This document shows positions 51,375 to 60,200 of a DNA stretch of 64,000 nt, one piece after another. A program made the translations under genes and the position numbers. Every line of letters starts with the position of its first letter. Positions within the stretch are counted from its first letter, which is position 1. A model generated the notes under the pieces. It was not told the DNA's origin and ran no database searches. It saw nothing but the letters and a program-made list of their open reading frames with translations. Origin of the DNA: Granulicella sp. (GTDB taxonomy: Bacteria; Acidobacteriota; Terriglobia; Terriglobales; Acidobacteriaceae). The stretch is taken from NCBI GenBank assembly GCA_025357875.1, contig JANYLK010000139.1, forward strand, positions 1 through 64,000, given 5' to 3'.

Positions 51375-51950
51375 CGCAGGCCGGCAGTTTATTTGTTCAG
51401 GGGAAGTTTTTCTAGGCGCGGGTCGAAGGAGAATTCGTCGATCCAGCGCCATGATGGCGTTGGCGAAGGAGTTAGACGTGCTTTGAAAGGGGCCGGGAGC
51501 GTTGAGAAGACGTAGCGTTTGGGGATAGTCTCCGGTCTGCAGGAGATTTGCGACTTGCTGCATCTGGCAATGAAATGCGCCGTGAAGATCGACTGCAGCG
51601 CAGTATTCTGGTATTCCGCGGAGATGGAGTGTGTGTTTCGAGACGAGCCATATCCCCACCAGGCATAGGGCCGGCATCCGAATTGCCTCAAGGGCGCGCT
51701 CGGTGAGTGGCTCGCGCATTTGCACGGCGAGCAACAGGGCGATTCTCCATCGCATGTGGCTGGCAATGGCGTCCCGAGGAGTGCACACGGGCTTCGAAGT
51801 ATAGGTGCCAGAACTCAAATGGGGACGCTTGTTTTCGGTACCTTTCGTTTATCGGAGAATTACGCAGAAATGTGAGTGGAGTGAGAAGTTGGCACAAATT
51901 AGCCGGCAGCAGGAACAGGAGATCCACAGGACAGAAGTAAGATAGTGATC
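51375..51950. other. intergenic region, possible decayed coding sequence
   Basis: About 575 bp between the metallopeptidase and VKOR genes. On the minus strand, a frame ending in WRWIDEFSFDPRLEKLPLNK reads like a real protein C-terminus, and a neighbouring frame contains a hydrophobic piece (ALCLVGIWLVSKHTLHL). No start or ribosome binding site joins them and I recognise no family, so this may be a frameshifted remnant. Nothing else was found. Confidence 0.35.
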
Positions 51951-52448
51951 ATGAAATACCTGATTGCGTTGCTGGCTGTGGCTGGAATATTTGTGAGCGT
52001 ACGGGCGCTGCAAATTCACAATATGGACCCGGCCGCGACCCCTCCGTGTGCGGTTACGGAAAAATGGGACTGCGGCGCAGTGAACCATGGCAAATACGCC
52101 GTCTTCCCGCCGATCACCGACGAAGAATTTGACGAGAATGGCCAACTGCACCCGAACAAGCCGCACATTCCGGTCGCGATTATCGGGATTGTGGGATACA
52201 TCCTGATTGGCATCTGCGCGCTCTTGGGACGCCTTAGGCTGGTGCTGGAGCTGGCAAGGGTGGGCTTTTTCTGCGCCGCGTTTCTCACCTATCTGGAGGC
52301 GTACGTCATTCACAAGTGGTGCATCTACTGCCTATGGTCGCAGTGCATCATTGCGTCCATCCTGGTGGCCAGTATTGTGACTGCGGTGATGCGCCGGCGT
52401 CGTCGGGCGGCTTCGATGGTCGCGGTGCTTTCCGAGCACGTAGACTAA
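51951..52448 (+). CDS. vitamin K epoxide reductase (VKOR)-family membrane oxidoreductase
   Basis: A 165-residue protein with four to five helices. The loop cysteines C33 and C41 (PCAVTEKWDCG) are 8 residues apart, as C43/C51 in human VKOR, and the active-site pair is C124/C127 in HKWCIYCLWSQC. Bacterial VKORs reoxidise a DsbA-like thioredoxin and pass electrons to a quinone, forming disulfides in secreted proteins. No fused thioredoxin domain is present, and no DsbA gene is close. ATG 51951 is used (GTG 51945 is in frame). It leads an operon with the coiled-coil and MqnC-like genes; the gap to the next ATG is 4 bp. Confidence 0.9.
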   Translation: MKYLIALLAVAGIFVSVRALQIHNMDPAATPPCAVTEKWDCGAVNHGKYAVFPPITDEEFDENGQLHPNKPHIPVAIIGIVGYILIGICALLGRLRLVLELARVGFFCAAFLTYLEAYVIHKWCIYCLWSQCIIASILVASIVTAVMRRRRRAASMVAVLSEHVD

Positions 52449-52452
52449 GCGT

Positions 52453-52860
52453 ATGTGGCCCAAAATGCTGTTCGACCTGTTGCCCCATTTTGCGCGGCTG
52501 ATGCCGATGGCAGATAAGTACCTCTCCACCCGCAGCGCGAGCGAGAAGGCTCAGGAGGCTGCGTTAACCACGTTGTCGCAGGACATTCGCGGTGAACTTG
52601 GCAAGTCGACGGCGGTGCACGCGGATTTGCGGCGACAGGTCCAGGGGCAGGGTACGCAGATCGCGGAGCTTGCGGTCGATGTGACCCGCTCGCGGATGGG
52701 TGTGGAGAGCGTGGAAGCTCGAGTCGCCAAGCTGGAGAAATCGATGGCAGCCCTGGAAGCAAAGGCGGGCTCTGCGGTGAAGCTGCTTGGAGCGGTACTG
52801 GGGCTGCTCGTGATCGCGTTTGCGTTGCTGCTGATTCTCGTGGCCCACGTGGTGCGCTGA
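52453..52860 (+). CDS. small coiled-coil protein with C-terminal membrane anchor
   Basis: A 135-residue protein. Residues about 35-100 form a helical coiled coil (ALTTLSQDIRGELGKSTAVH, GVESVEARVAKLEKSMAALE), and the last 28 residues form one hydrophobic helix (LLGAVLGLLVIAFALLLILVA), so the protein is probably tail-anchored in the membrane. I do not recognise a family. It lies between the VKOR gene (4 bp) and the MqnC-like gene (30 bp) on the same strand and is likely co-transcribed with both. Confidence 0.72.
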   Translation: MWPKMLFDLLPHFARLMPMADKYLSTRSASEKAQEAALTTLSQDIRGELGKSTAVHADLRRQVQGQGTQIAELAVDVTRSRMGVESVEARVAKLEKSMAALEAKAGSAVKLLGAVLGLLVIAFALLLILVAHVVR

Positions 52861-52890
52861 AGCTTCGCGTTGCAGGCGTAGACTTTTTGT

Positions 52891-53847
52891 ATGGGAATCA
52901 GCAGGGAACAGGCTCTGGATTGCTTTCGGAGCGACGATTTGGTGGGGATTGGGATGGAGGCCGACGCGGTGCGCCGGAGGCTGCATCCGGAGGGCGTGGT
53001 TAGCTACGCGATTGGCCGACGCATCGACTGCGGGGCGGTGATGGACGTCGGCACTCTAACGGCAAACAAAACGGCGGTGGGATGCGCGCATCGCTTGTTT
53101 GACGAGATTGGCGAGACGATCGAAATGGGCGGCACCGGCGTACGTCTGGTGTGCGGAGTCGAACACGTGATGGCTGGTCGGATTGAGTGCGGCGAGATCG
53201 ACTGGTTCGAAGGGCTCTTCCGAGGTATCAAGCAGCGCTTTCCTGCAATCTGGATTGAGGCATTTTCGGCAGCAGAGGCGAGGTTGGTGGCTGCGGCCTG
53301 GGGCTTGGGACCGCGGGAGACGATTGCGCGGTTGATGGATGCGGGGCTGGATTCGATTGCGGGCGAGAGTGTGCGGCTTGGAGATGGAGCGTTGAAGGAG
53401 TGGGTTGAGGTGCATGGTGCGGCTCACGGGCTGGGGATGAGGACTACGGTCGAGATGGTATTCGGCGCGGGCGAAACGATGGAACAGCGCGTCGATTTTC
53501 TGGAGGCGGTGCGGCGGCTGCAGGAAGAGACAGACGGATTTGTGGCGTTCGTACCGGTAGCGGCTGAGGCTCCCGGTGGTAGGGAACTTGATGCCGTGAC
53601 GGCGGTGGAGCGGCTGAAGACGCTGGCGATTGCGCGGATGTTTCTCGACAATATTGAGAATGTGCAGGCGACTGGTGCGGCTCAGGGGCTGAAGGTGCTG
53701 CAGATGGGACTGCGATTCGGCGCTAACGATGTGGGATTCGTAGTCCCGGACGGCGGCAATGAGGAAGATGTAAGGCGGATCATTCGTGATGCTGGGTTCC
53801 GGCCGGCACAGACAGACATGGCGCATCGGACGATGTTGCTAACTTAG
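52891..53847 (+). CDS. MqnC/CofH-family protein lacking the radical-SAM cysteine motif
   Basis: A 318-residue protein similar along its length to MqnC (cyclic dehypoxanthine futalosine synthase, menaquinone synthesis): ADAVRRRLHPEGVVSYAI, AIWIEAFSAAEARLVA, LMDAGLDSIAG, VHGAAHGLGMRTTVEMVFG, RRLQEETDGFVAFVPV, QGLKVLQMGLRFGANDVG and IIRDAGFRPAQTD. In MqnC the R-x-INYTNVC-x3-C-x2-C segment binds the 4Fe-4S cluster; here the aligned stretch is RRIDCGAVMDVGTLTANK, giving M51, T55 and A58 in place of the three cysteines. So it cannot make the SAM radical in the usual way. It may be a regulator, a ligand binder or a partner subunit. The start is unambiguous by homology. Confidence 0.75.
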   Translation: MGISREQALDCFRSDDLVGIGMEADAVRRRLHPEGVVSYAIGRRIDCGAVMDVGTLTANKTAVGCAHRLFDEIGETIEMGGTGVRLVCGVEHVMAGRIECGEIDWFEGLFRGIKQRFPAIWIEAFSAAEARLVAAAWGLGPRETIARLMDAGLDSIAGESVRLGDGALKEWVEVHGAAHGLGMRTTVEMVFGAGETMEQRVDFLEAVRRLQEETDGFVAFVPVAAEAPGGRELDAVTAVERLKTLAIARMFLDNIENVQATGAAQGLKVLQMGLRFGANDVGFVVPDGGNEEDVRRIIRDAGFRPAQTDMAHRTMLLT

Positions 53848-54033
53848 ATTTACAGCGCCGATAGGAGACGATCGGGCTAATGCGTGCATTTCATCCCGAT
53901 CTTGCATCGCTTTCTAGATCGCGTTGAATCGCTTGCGAGCATAGCCTTCGCGTAGAATCTTCGTGACGGCAACCCTGCCTGCGGAGTTTATTCCCTGCCA
54001 ACTTTTCTCGACAAGCTACATGCTCCGCTGGCG

Positions 54034-55659
54034 ATGTTTCTGGCCTCGAAGGGGCTTGGGCACTATCTTCACACGCACTATGGCGATCGCACGTTTCGCG
54101 GGCTATATCGATGGAACGCTTTCGACATTTCCATGCTGGTGCCATATTTCATCGTGATGGTGATCCTGGCGTTTTACGGGATCCATCGCTACCAATTGGT
54201 TTGGCTGTACTACCGGAACAAGGACAAGGCAGCGAAGTGGGATCAGCCAGGCGGCCGGTATGCCGAGGGTGAGCTTCCGTTTGTGACCGTGCAGCTTCCC
54301 ATCTACAACGAACAGTTTGTGATTGACCGTCTGATCGATGCGATATGCCGGATCGAGTATCCACGCGATCGATTCGAGATTCAACTGCTAGATGACTCGA
54401 CCGACGAGACGGTTGGCGTGGCAGCCGAGATTGTTGAACGGTATGCACGCGGGTTCGCAGGGATGGAGCCGCAGCCCATCGTGCATATTCATCGCACGAA
54501 TCGCCATGGATACAAGGCGGGCGCACTGGATGAGGGCTTAAAAGTTGCGAAGGGCGAACTAATCGCGATCTTCGATGCGGACTTTGTGCCGGCGCCGGAC
54601 TGGCTTATGAAGGTTGTGCATCATTTTGCCGAGCCGGGTATTGGCATGGTGCAGACGCGATGGACGCATCTGAATCGCAACTATAGTTTCATGACGCAGG
54701 TGGAGGCGATCCTGCTGGACGGGCATTTTGTGCTGGAGCATGGAGGGCGCTCGCGGGCAGGTGTGTTCTTTAACTTCAACGGCACGGCCGGGGTTTGGCG
54801 TAGGCAAGCTATATCGGACGGCGGCGGATGGCAGCACGACACGCTGACCGAGGACACCGACCTCAGCTATCGCGTACAGATGACAGGATGGAAGTTCAAA
54901 TACCTGCAAGACGTGGAGTGTCCCGCCGAGCTGCCGATTGAGATGACCGCCTTCAAGACGCAGCAGGCGCGTTGGGCGAAGGGGCTGATCCAGACCGGCA
55001 AGAAGATTCTGCCGCGAGTGATGAAGAGCGACGCGCCGTGGCATACCAAGCTGGAGGCTTGGTATCACCTGACTGCAAATCTCAGCTATCCCCTGATGAT
55101 TGTGTTGAGCGTGTTGTTGATGCCCGCGATGATCATTCGCAGTTGGCAAGGGTACGTACAGATGCTGCTAATCGACCTGCCGCTGTTTGTTGCGAGCACG
55201 ATGTCGGTATCGACGTTCTACCTGGTGAGCCAGAAGGAACTGTTTCCGAAGACCTGGTACAAGACGTTTTTGTACGTTCCGTTCCTGATGGCTCTCGGTG
55301 TTGGGTTGACGATCACGAATACGAAGGCGGTGATGGAGGCGCTGTTTGGATACAAGACGGAGTTTGCGCGCACACCGAAGTATCGCGTGAAGAAGAAGGG
55401 CGAAGCGAGCCACGCAAAGGTGTATCGCAAGCGGCTGGGAATTGTCCCGTGGATTGAATTGGCGATTGGGACTTATTTCGCGTGGACCGTTTATTACGCG
55501 GTGACCACGGAGAACTTCTTCACGGTGCCGTTTCTGCTGCTTTTCGTGCTGGGATATTGGTACACCGGATTGCTGAGCTTGTTGCAAGGTCGGTTCGAAC
55601 GCGGTGGTGGGGCGTCTGGGGAAGAGGTCCACGAGAAGCCGTATCCGATGGGTATTTAG
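54034..55659 (+). CDS. processive GT2 glycosyltransferase (cellulose/mannan synthase-like)
   Basis: A 541-residue membrane glycosyltransferase. After one to two N-terminal helices (about 33-58) comes a cytosolic GT2 domain with D120-D121 (LLDDSTDET), the DAD at 181-183 (IFDADFVPAPDW), TED at 272-274 and QQARW at 310-314, the D,D,D,QxxRW set of processive synthases. Four to five C-terminal helices follow (about 340-520). This matches CslA-like, hyaluronan-like or cellulose-synthase-like enzymes; no bcsB or PilZ domain is seen, so the polymer is unknown. It follows the MqnC-like gene by 186 bp. ATG 54034 is the first in-frame ATG; a non-ATG start slightly upstream is possible. Confidence 0.9.
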   Translation: MFLASKGLGHYLHTHYGDRTFRGLYRWNAFDISMLVPYFIVMVILAFYGIHRYQLVWLYYRNKDKAAKWDQPGGRYAEGELPFVTVQLPIYNEQFVIDRLIDAICRIEYPRDRFEIQLLDDSTDETVGVAAEIVERYARGFAGMEPQPIVHIHRTNRHGYKAGALDEGLKVAKGELIAIFDADFVPAPDWLMKVVHHFAEPGIGMVQTRWTHLNRNYSFMTQVEAILLDGHFVLEHGGRSRAGVFFNFNGTAGVWRRQAISDGGGWQHDTLTEDTDLSYRVQMTGWKFKYLQDVECPAELPIEMTAFKTQQARWAKGLIQTGKKILPRVMKSDAPWHTKLEAWYHLTANLSYPLMIVLSVLLMPAMIIRSWQGYVQMLLIDLPLFVASTMSVSTFYLVSQKELFPKTWYKTFLYVPFLMALGVGLTITNTKAVMEALFGYKTEFARTPKYRVKKKGEASHAKVYRKRLGIVPWIELAIGTYFAWTVYYAVTTENFFTVPFLLLFVLGYWYTGLLSLLQGRFERGGGASGEEVHEKPYPMGI

Positions 55660-55781
55660 TCCGCACGAAAGAGATCTTGGATTTCTAAGCCTTATTCGAA
55701 TTTGACCTATGTAGAACCGATTGTCACGAGATTTCGACTGTTCCCAGAGAGAACTCTCTGTGCTGCGATTCGGCAACGCAG

Positions 55782-55812
55782 AGAAGCCCGGCTGGTTGGC
55801 CGGGCTTCTACT
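55782..55812. terminator. hairpin terminator between convergent genes
   Basis: An 11-bp perfect stem AGAAGCCCGGC/GCCGGGCTTCT (55782-55792 with 55799-55809), six-base loop, with ACTTT following on the plus strand. It lies between the plus-strand GT2 gene and the minus-strand outer-membrane gene and may serve both. Confidence 0.75.
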
Positions 55813-55833
55813 TTAGTGCATCCTCACGCTTCT

Positions 55834-56859
55834 CTAGAATCGAATGCCGAATGTAATGGGGATGAACGTGGTGCGATTGCTATTCTGCGGATAGTAGTTG
55901 AAGCCGTTGTAATTGAATCCGAATGGTGTCCCCACATTCTGTGCTGTGACGCCTGTGCGTTGCTGGTTGAAGATGACGACATAACGAGCTTCAGCGTAGA
56001 ACCTCTCGTTTGAGAATTTCGAGAATTTGTAGGTCAAGCCTATGCCACCATTCGCGCCGCCTGCGTTGCTGGAGTAGTGATCGATCACCTGATTAGCCGA
56101 ATACTGGATAGGACCGTAGTAAGGATCGTAGTAGTAGCCGGTCGTGGGCACGGTGAAGTTTGTGACCTTGTGATAAAAGCCGCCGCCTACGACAAAGTAT
56201 GCGCCGAGCGAACCTTCTGTAGCGAGGGTGAAGGTGGGGTCGAGTGTAATTGACCAGACATGGTTATTGCCATCCAGGTTCGCGATGAGGGAGCAAAGTT
56301 TCTGCTGGATCGCTTGCGGGGTACAGTAGTAGTTGTAGGCGTACTCCTCATTCCTAAGAGTGGCACCTTGCAAACCGAAGTGGTCGTAGTCGAATTGGGC
56401 AAGGAGGCCAACGCTCTTACTGAAATTACGACCTGCGCCAACCTGAAATCCCCAACTGGGAGTCTCGTAGTGGTACGTATTGCCTACGGGTAGGGAAACG
56501 CCGCCGCCTGCGATGAAAGCAAACTTGGGCGATCCATCCCGGTTGGAATGGCTGTCAGAGTAATTGGGGCGACCGTAGCGTCGCGGGGGCGGTTGAGACT
56601 TCTTGAGATCCGCGGAACCGAACATGAATTGGCCGTTCGAATCCCCCGCAGTCTCTGAAGTCGTCGAACTGCTGCTGGAGGAGGTGCTCGCAGAAAGATC
56701 GAAAGGGGCAAATTCGGATGCGACGAGAACGGGCACCTTCGTGTTGGACTCGATGGAAGAGGGTTGCTGAGCCTCCATCAGCGAGGCTGACCCCGCTACC
56801 AGAAAGCTGAACGCCGCAATCCTGCACGCAATACCGAAAAGCTTGCTGTCATTATGCAT
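55834..56859 (-). CDS. outer-membrane beta-barrel protein (OmpA/porin-like opacity family)
   Basis: A 341-residue protein with a signal peptide (ACRIAAFSFLVAGSASLMEA). After a Ser/Thr-rich linker comes a beta-barrel with alternating residues: FAFIAGGGVSLPVGNTYHYE, GFQVGAGRNFSKSVGLLAQF, LEYDHFGLQG-like QFDYDHFGLQG, GGANGGIGLTYKFSKFSNER and FIPITFGIRF at the end, finishing in Phe as outer-membrane barrels do. The pattern matches OmpW/OMP_b-brl-type eight-stranded barrels. Function unknown. Tyr-rich loops (YYYDPYYGPIQYS) are notable. Confidence 0.83.
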   Translation of the reverse strand: MHNDSKLFGIACRIAAFSFLVAGSASLMEAQQPSSIESNTKVPVLVASEFAPFDLSASTSSSSSSTTSETAGDSNGQFMFGSADLKKSQPPPRRYGRPNYSDSHSNRDGSPKFAFIAGGGVSLPVGNTYHYETPSWGFQVGAGRNFSKSVGLLAQFDYDHFGLQGATLRNEEYAYNYYCTPQAIQQKLCSLIANLDGNNHVWSITLDPTFTLATEGSLGAYFVVGGGFYHKVTNFTVPTTGYYYDPYYGPIQYSANQVIDHYSSNAGGANGGIGLTYKFSKFSNERFYAEARYVVIFNQQRTGVTAQNVGTPFGFNYNGFNYYPQNSNRTTFIPITFGIRF

Positions 56860-57204
56860 TTTATTTCATGACTCCCTTATTTGATCCTTTAAAGCTGCTA
56901 ACCCAAATCAACTGAAATTGTTGCGGGCCGGAGGCACGGGCGAACCCTGCAACTAACACTGACTAATAGGACGCAGGATTGCTCAATTTAGGTTCGCTCC
57001 TATAGGGAGATTGTTTTCGTTTCATCAAGAAAATTTTCCCAGTCCGCTAGTACACAAAACAGTTGATACAAGATTGCAAGAAGCGGTTTTGGCGGAGATG
57101 GCTTGATTGTACGGGTGTCCGAAAAGGAAACCCACCCCAACAAGTCACCACGAGGGGGTGAGTGCCGCATTTTTGTCGCGTCGACCAGAGCCCTTCTGTG
57201 CGTA
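56860..57204. other. intergenic region with the RNase E/G terminator
   Basis: About 345 bp between the outer-membrane barrel gene and the RNase E/G gene, both minus strand. It carries the barrel gene promoter and a terminator for the RNase gene at 57121-57160. No reading frame is convincing. Confidence 0.5.
57121..57160 (-). terminator. Rho-independent terminator after the RNase E/G gene
   Basis: On the minus strand a CACCCC/GGGGTG stem (57133-57138 with 57155-57160) is followed by GGTTTCCTTTTC. It lies about 45 bp past the RNase stop codon. The stem is short, so strength is uncertain. Confidence 0.5.
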
Positions 57205-60200
57205 TTAGTGGATGTCGAACTGCTCCGGATGCAGACTTGGGTCGCTCTTCACTAGGATGGTTTTGCCAGCCATCTCTTCCATCTCCTGCAGCCATTTCGC
57301 GCCGGACGTCTTAAGCTGCTTCACTACTTCTGGATGCACTCGCAACATGACGTCGCCCCGGTCGAGGTGCTTATGCATCTTGCGCATTTCAATGTAAATG
57401 TCGTTGCAGACGGTGACCGGCGATTTGACCATGCCGGTGCCCGTGCAGATAGTGCAGGGCGTGGAGAGGGTGCGCTCGAGCGACTGCTTGACGCGCTTGC
57501 GGGTGATGGCGACCAGCCCAAAATCATTGAACTGGAGCACCTTCGACGGTGCCCGATCAGACTTCAACTCATCTTCCAGTGCGGCCATGACGCGATTGCG
57601 ATTCTTGCGCTCGTCCATGTCGATGAAGTCGATGATGATGATGCCGCCGAGGTCGCGCAGACGGATCTGGCGAACAATCTCTGGAATGGCATCGAGGTTG
57701 GTCTTGACGATGGTGTCTTCGAGGCGTGCCGTCTTGCCGACAAACTTGCCGGTATTGATGTCGATGGCGACGAGAGCCTCGGTCTGGTTAATGACGATGG
57801 AGCCGCCGGACTTAAGCCAGACCTTGGAGCGCAGCGCCTTATTGATCTCCTCGGTGATGCCGAACTGCTCGAAAAGCGGAACGTCCTTGGAGTAGAGCTT
57901 GACGCGGCGGATGAGCGAAGGCTGGAAACGTTGCAGGAAGCGCAGGACGCGCTCGTACTCGGACTCGGAGTCGACCCAGATGGCGGAGAAGTTGTCGGTG
58001 ACCTGGTCGCGCAGAATTCGCTCGATGAGGTTGAGGTCGTGGTAGATCAGGGCCGGCGACTTGGACGATTCGGAACGATTCTTGATGTCTGCCCAGAGGT
58101 TAAGCAGGAAGCGTAGATCGCTGCGGAGTTCCTCTTCGCTTGCTCCTTCGGCGGCAGTACGTACGATGAATCCGCCGGTGGCCTCTCCCTTTTCGCTGAG
58201 CAGGATTTCTTTCAGCCGGCGGCGTTCTCCGTCGGACTCGATCTTGCGCGAGACGCCGGTGTGGTTGACTGTCGGCATGAACACCAGGAAGCGGCCCGGA
58301 AGTGCGATGTGCGACGTTATGCGCGCACCCTTCTTGGCGATGGGTTCCTTGGCGATCTGGACCAGAATTTCCTGGCCGGGTTTGAGCAGATCGCTAATGG
58401 CGGGCAGATTGGTGGTCTGCATGGAGTGGCGTCCATGTCCGTTGCTGTGCCCGCTGCGAGGACTGCGGCTGCGGTCGCTGCCACGGTCAGTGCGATCGCG
58501 GTCGCTGCGACCACGGCGGCCATCGCGACGTCCTCCGCGGCGTTCCTGTTCGCGGCCGAAATCGCGGTTGGAATCGCCTGCAGGAGTCGAAGCTGCTTGC
58601 TCATCGCCGCGGCTTCCCTCAGCAGTCTGGGTAAACTGCTTCTCAAAAAATTCGGAGTCGGCGGCGTTGCCGGTGCGGGCTGCCTGCTCGTGGAGGTCGT
58701 CTTCGGACTGGCTTGAGTTGGCGCGCTCGTCGAGTTGAAACTCCTCCTGGCTGCTCTCGTCGTCCTCGCCGTCTTCCTCGTTTTCTTCGTCGAGGTCTTC
58801 TTCGTCGAGGTCTTCTTCTTCGTCGTCCTCGTCATCCTCGTCGCTATCCTCTAACTCGGGCTTAGTGCGTGTGATCTGGTCAATGGACATCTCGCGAAGC
58901 ATGGTACCGAGGTCGGCCGCACCTTCCAGCGTCTCCTCGTCCAGGTCGTCCATCTCTTCGATTGAACTGGCCTGCAGGGTCGTACTCGCGAAGTCCTCGT
59001 CGTCGAGCGTCTCTTCATCCAGTTGGCCGGACCCAGGAGCGAAACCACCCGCTGCAGACGTATCGATTTCCGAGTGGGTGTCAGCGGAGACGACAGCACC
59101 TTCATGCCGGATCGGCGATGCGGGCGCTTCAGTCTCAATGGGTGTGGGGTGTTGCACCGCGTCCGGCAGGGTTTCGACGGGCTCGGAGAACATCTCTCCG
59201 GCGGCGGAGATGGAGGTGATGTCGTGGGCGTCGGGCTCTTTGGACTCTGCAATCGCGACGTGTTCAGCATCAGATTGGAGCTTTGCCGCGTACTCACCCG
59301 GCGCGGGTGTGATGCTGTGGGTGGCGCTGGAAGCGGGCGCCTCATCGGCGAATTCGACCGGTGGTTCAAGGGTCGACGCGCTTTGACGATACTTGCTGGG
59401 CGCGACGGGGTCGATGCGGTGGGAGGCTGAGGCGTCCGCAGGTTCGTACTCGGTCTCCTCGTGCGAAATTGCTTCGGGGGCAGATTCAGCGGCTACTTCG
59501 GGTGCGGCAGGCGAGGCAGCGGTAGCCTGATAAGGCTCGGCGACCGGTTGGTGAACGAACTCCGCGGCGGGTGTGGGTGGAACTGCGCCGTTCTCGGCTT
59601 CCGGCTGCGCGTCAGATCGCACGGAGTGATCGGCGGTCGGAGGGACTGCTGGGGTGTTACGGAAGTCGGAGCGATTATCGCGGCGAGTCTCGGCGCGGTT
59701 GTCGCGGTTCGGACGACCGTCGCGACGGGGTTCGCGCTGCGGCTTGCGTGATTCGGAACGCGAATTGGAGGCGGATTCGGACGGCCTGCGTCGGGAAAGG
59801 GTCTCACCTGGTAGGGTTGCGCCTCCGTCCCAGCCGTCCGGAATGGTGTACAGGGTGGCGGGAGGAGCTACTGTGACCGGTGTGGCGTGGGAGGACGATG
59901 CCTGATTGGGGGTTGAGGCAGCCTGATCATCTCCCTTGCGGTACTTGGAGAGCGACTCGCCGGGGAGGATCATCGGCTCGGCGTCGGATCCTGCGTTCTC
60001 GTCGGGGTAGGCGTTGGCGATAGGGCCGGTGCCGCTTGTATCCCCGCTATCCACGCCGTAGAGGTCGGGTGAGGGGGGGAAACCGCGAGGGGTGCGCTGT
60101 TCTGGCCGCTGTTCCTGATCACGCCGCGGCGAGTCAGTGCGCTGGCCATCACGGCGTTGGCCACCTCGACCTTCGTTGCGTCGCCCGCGATCGCTGGGGC

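Noticed and set aside
51189-51818. 209-codon minus-strand frame overlapping the end of the metallopeptidase
   Set aside because: Its C-terminal third is antisense of the metallopeptidase; kept only as a possible remnant for the part beyond 51389.
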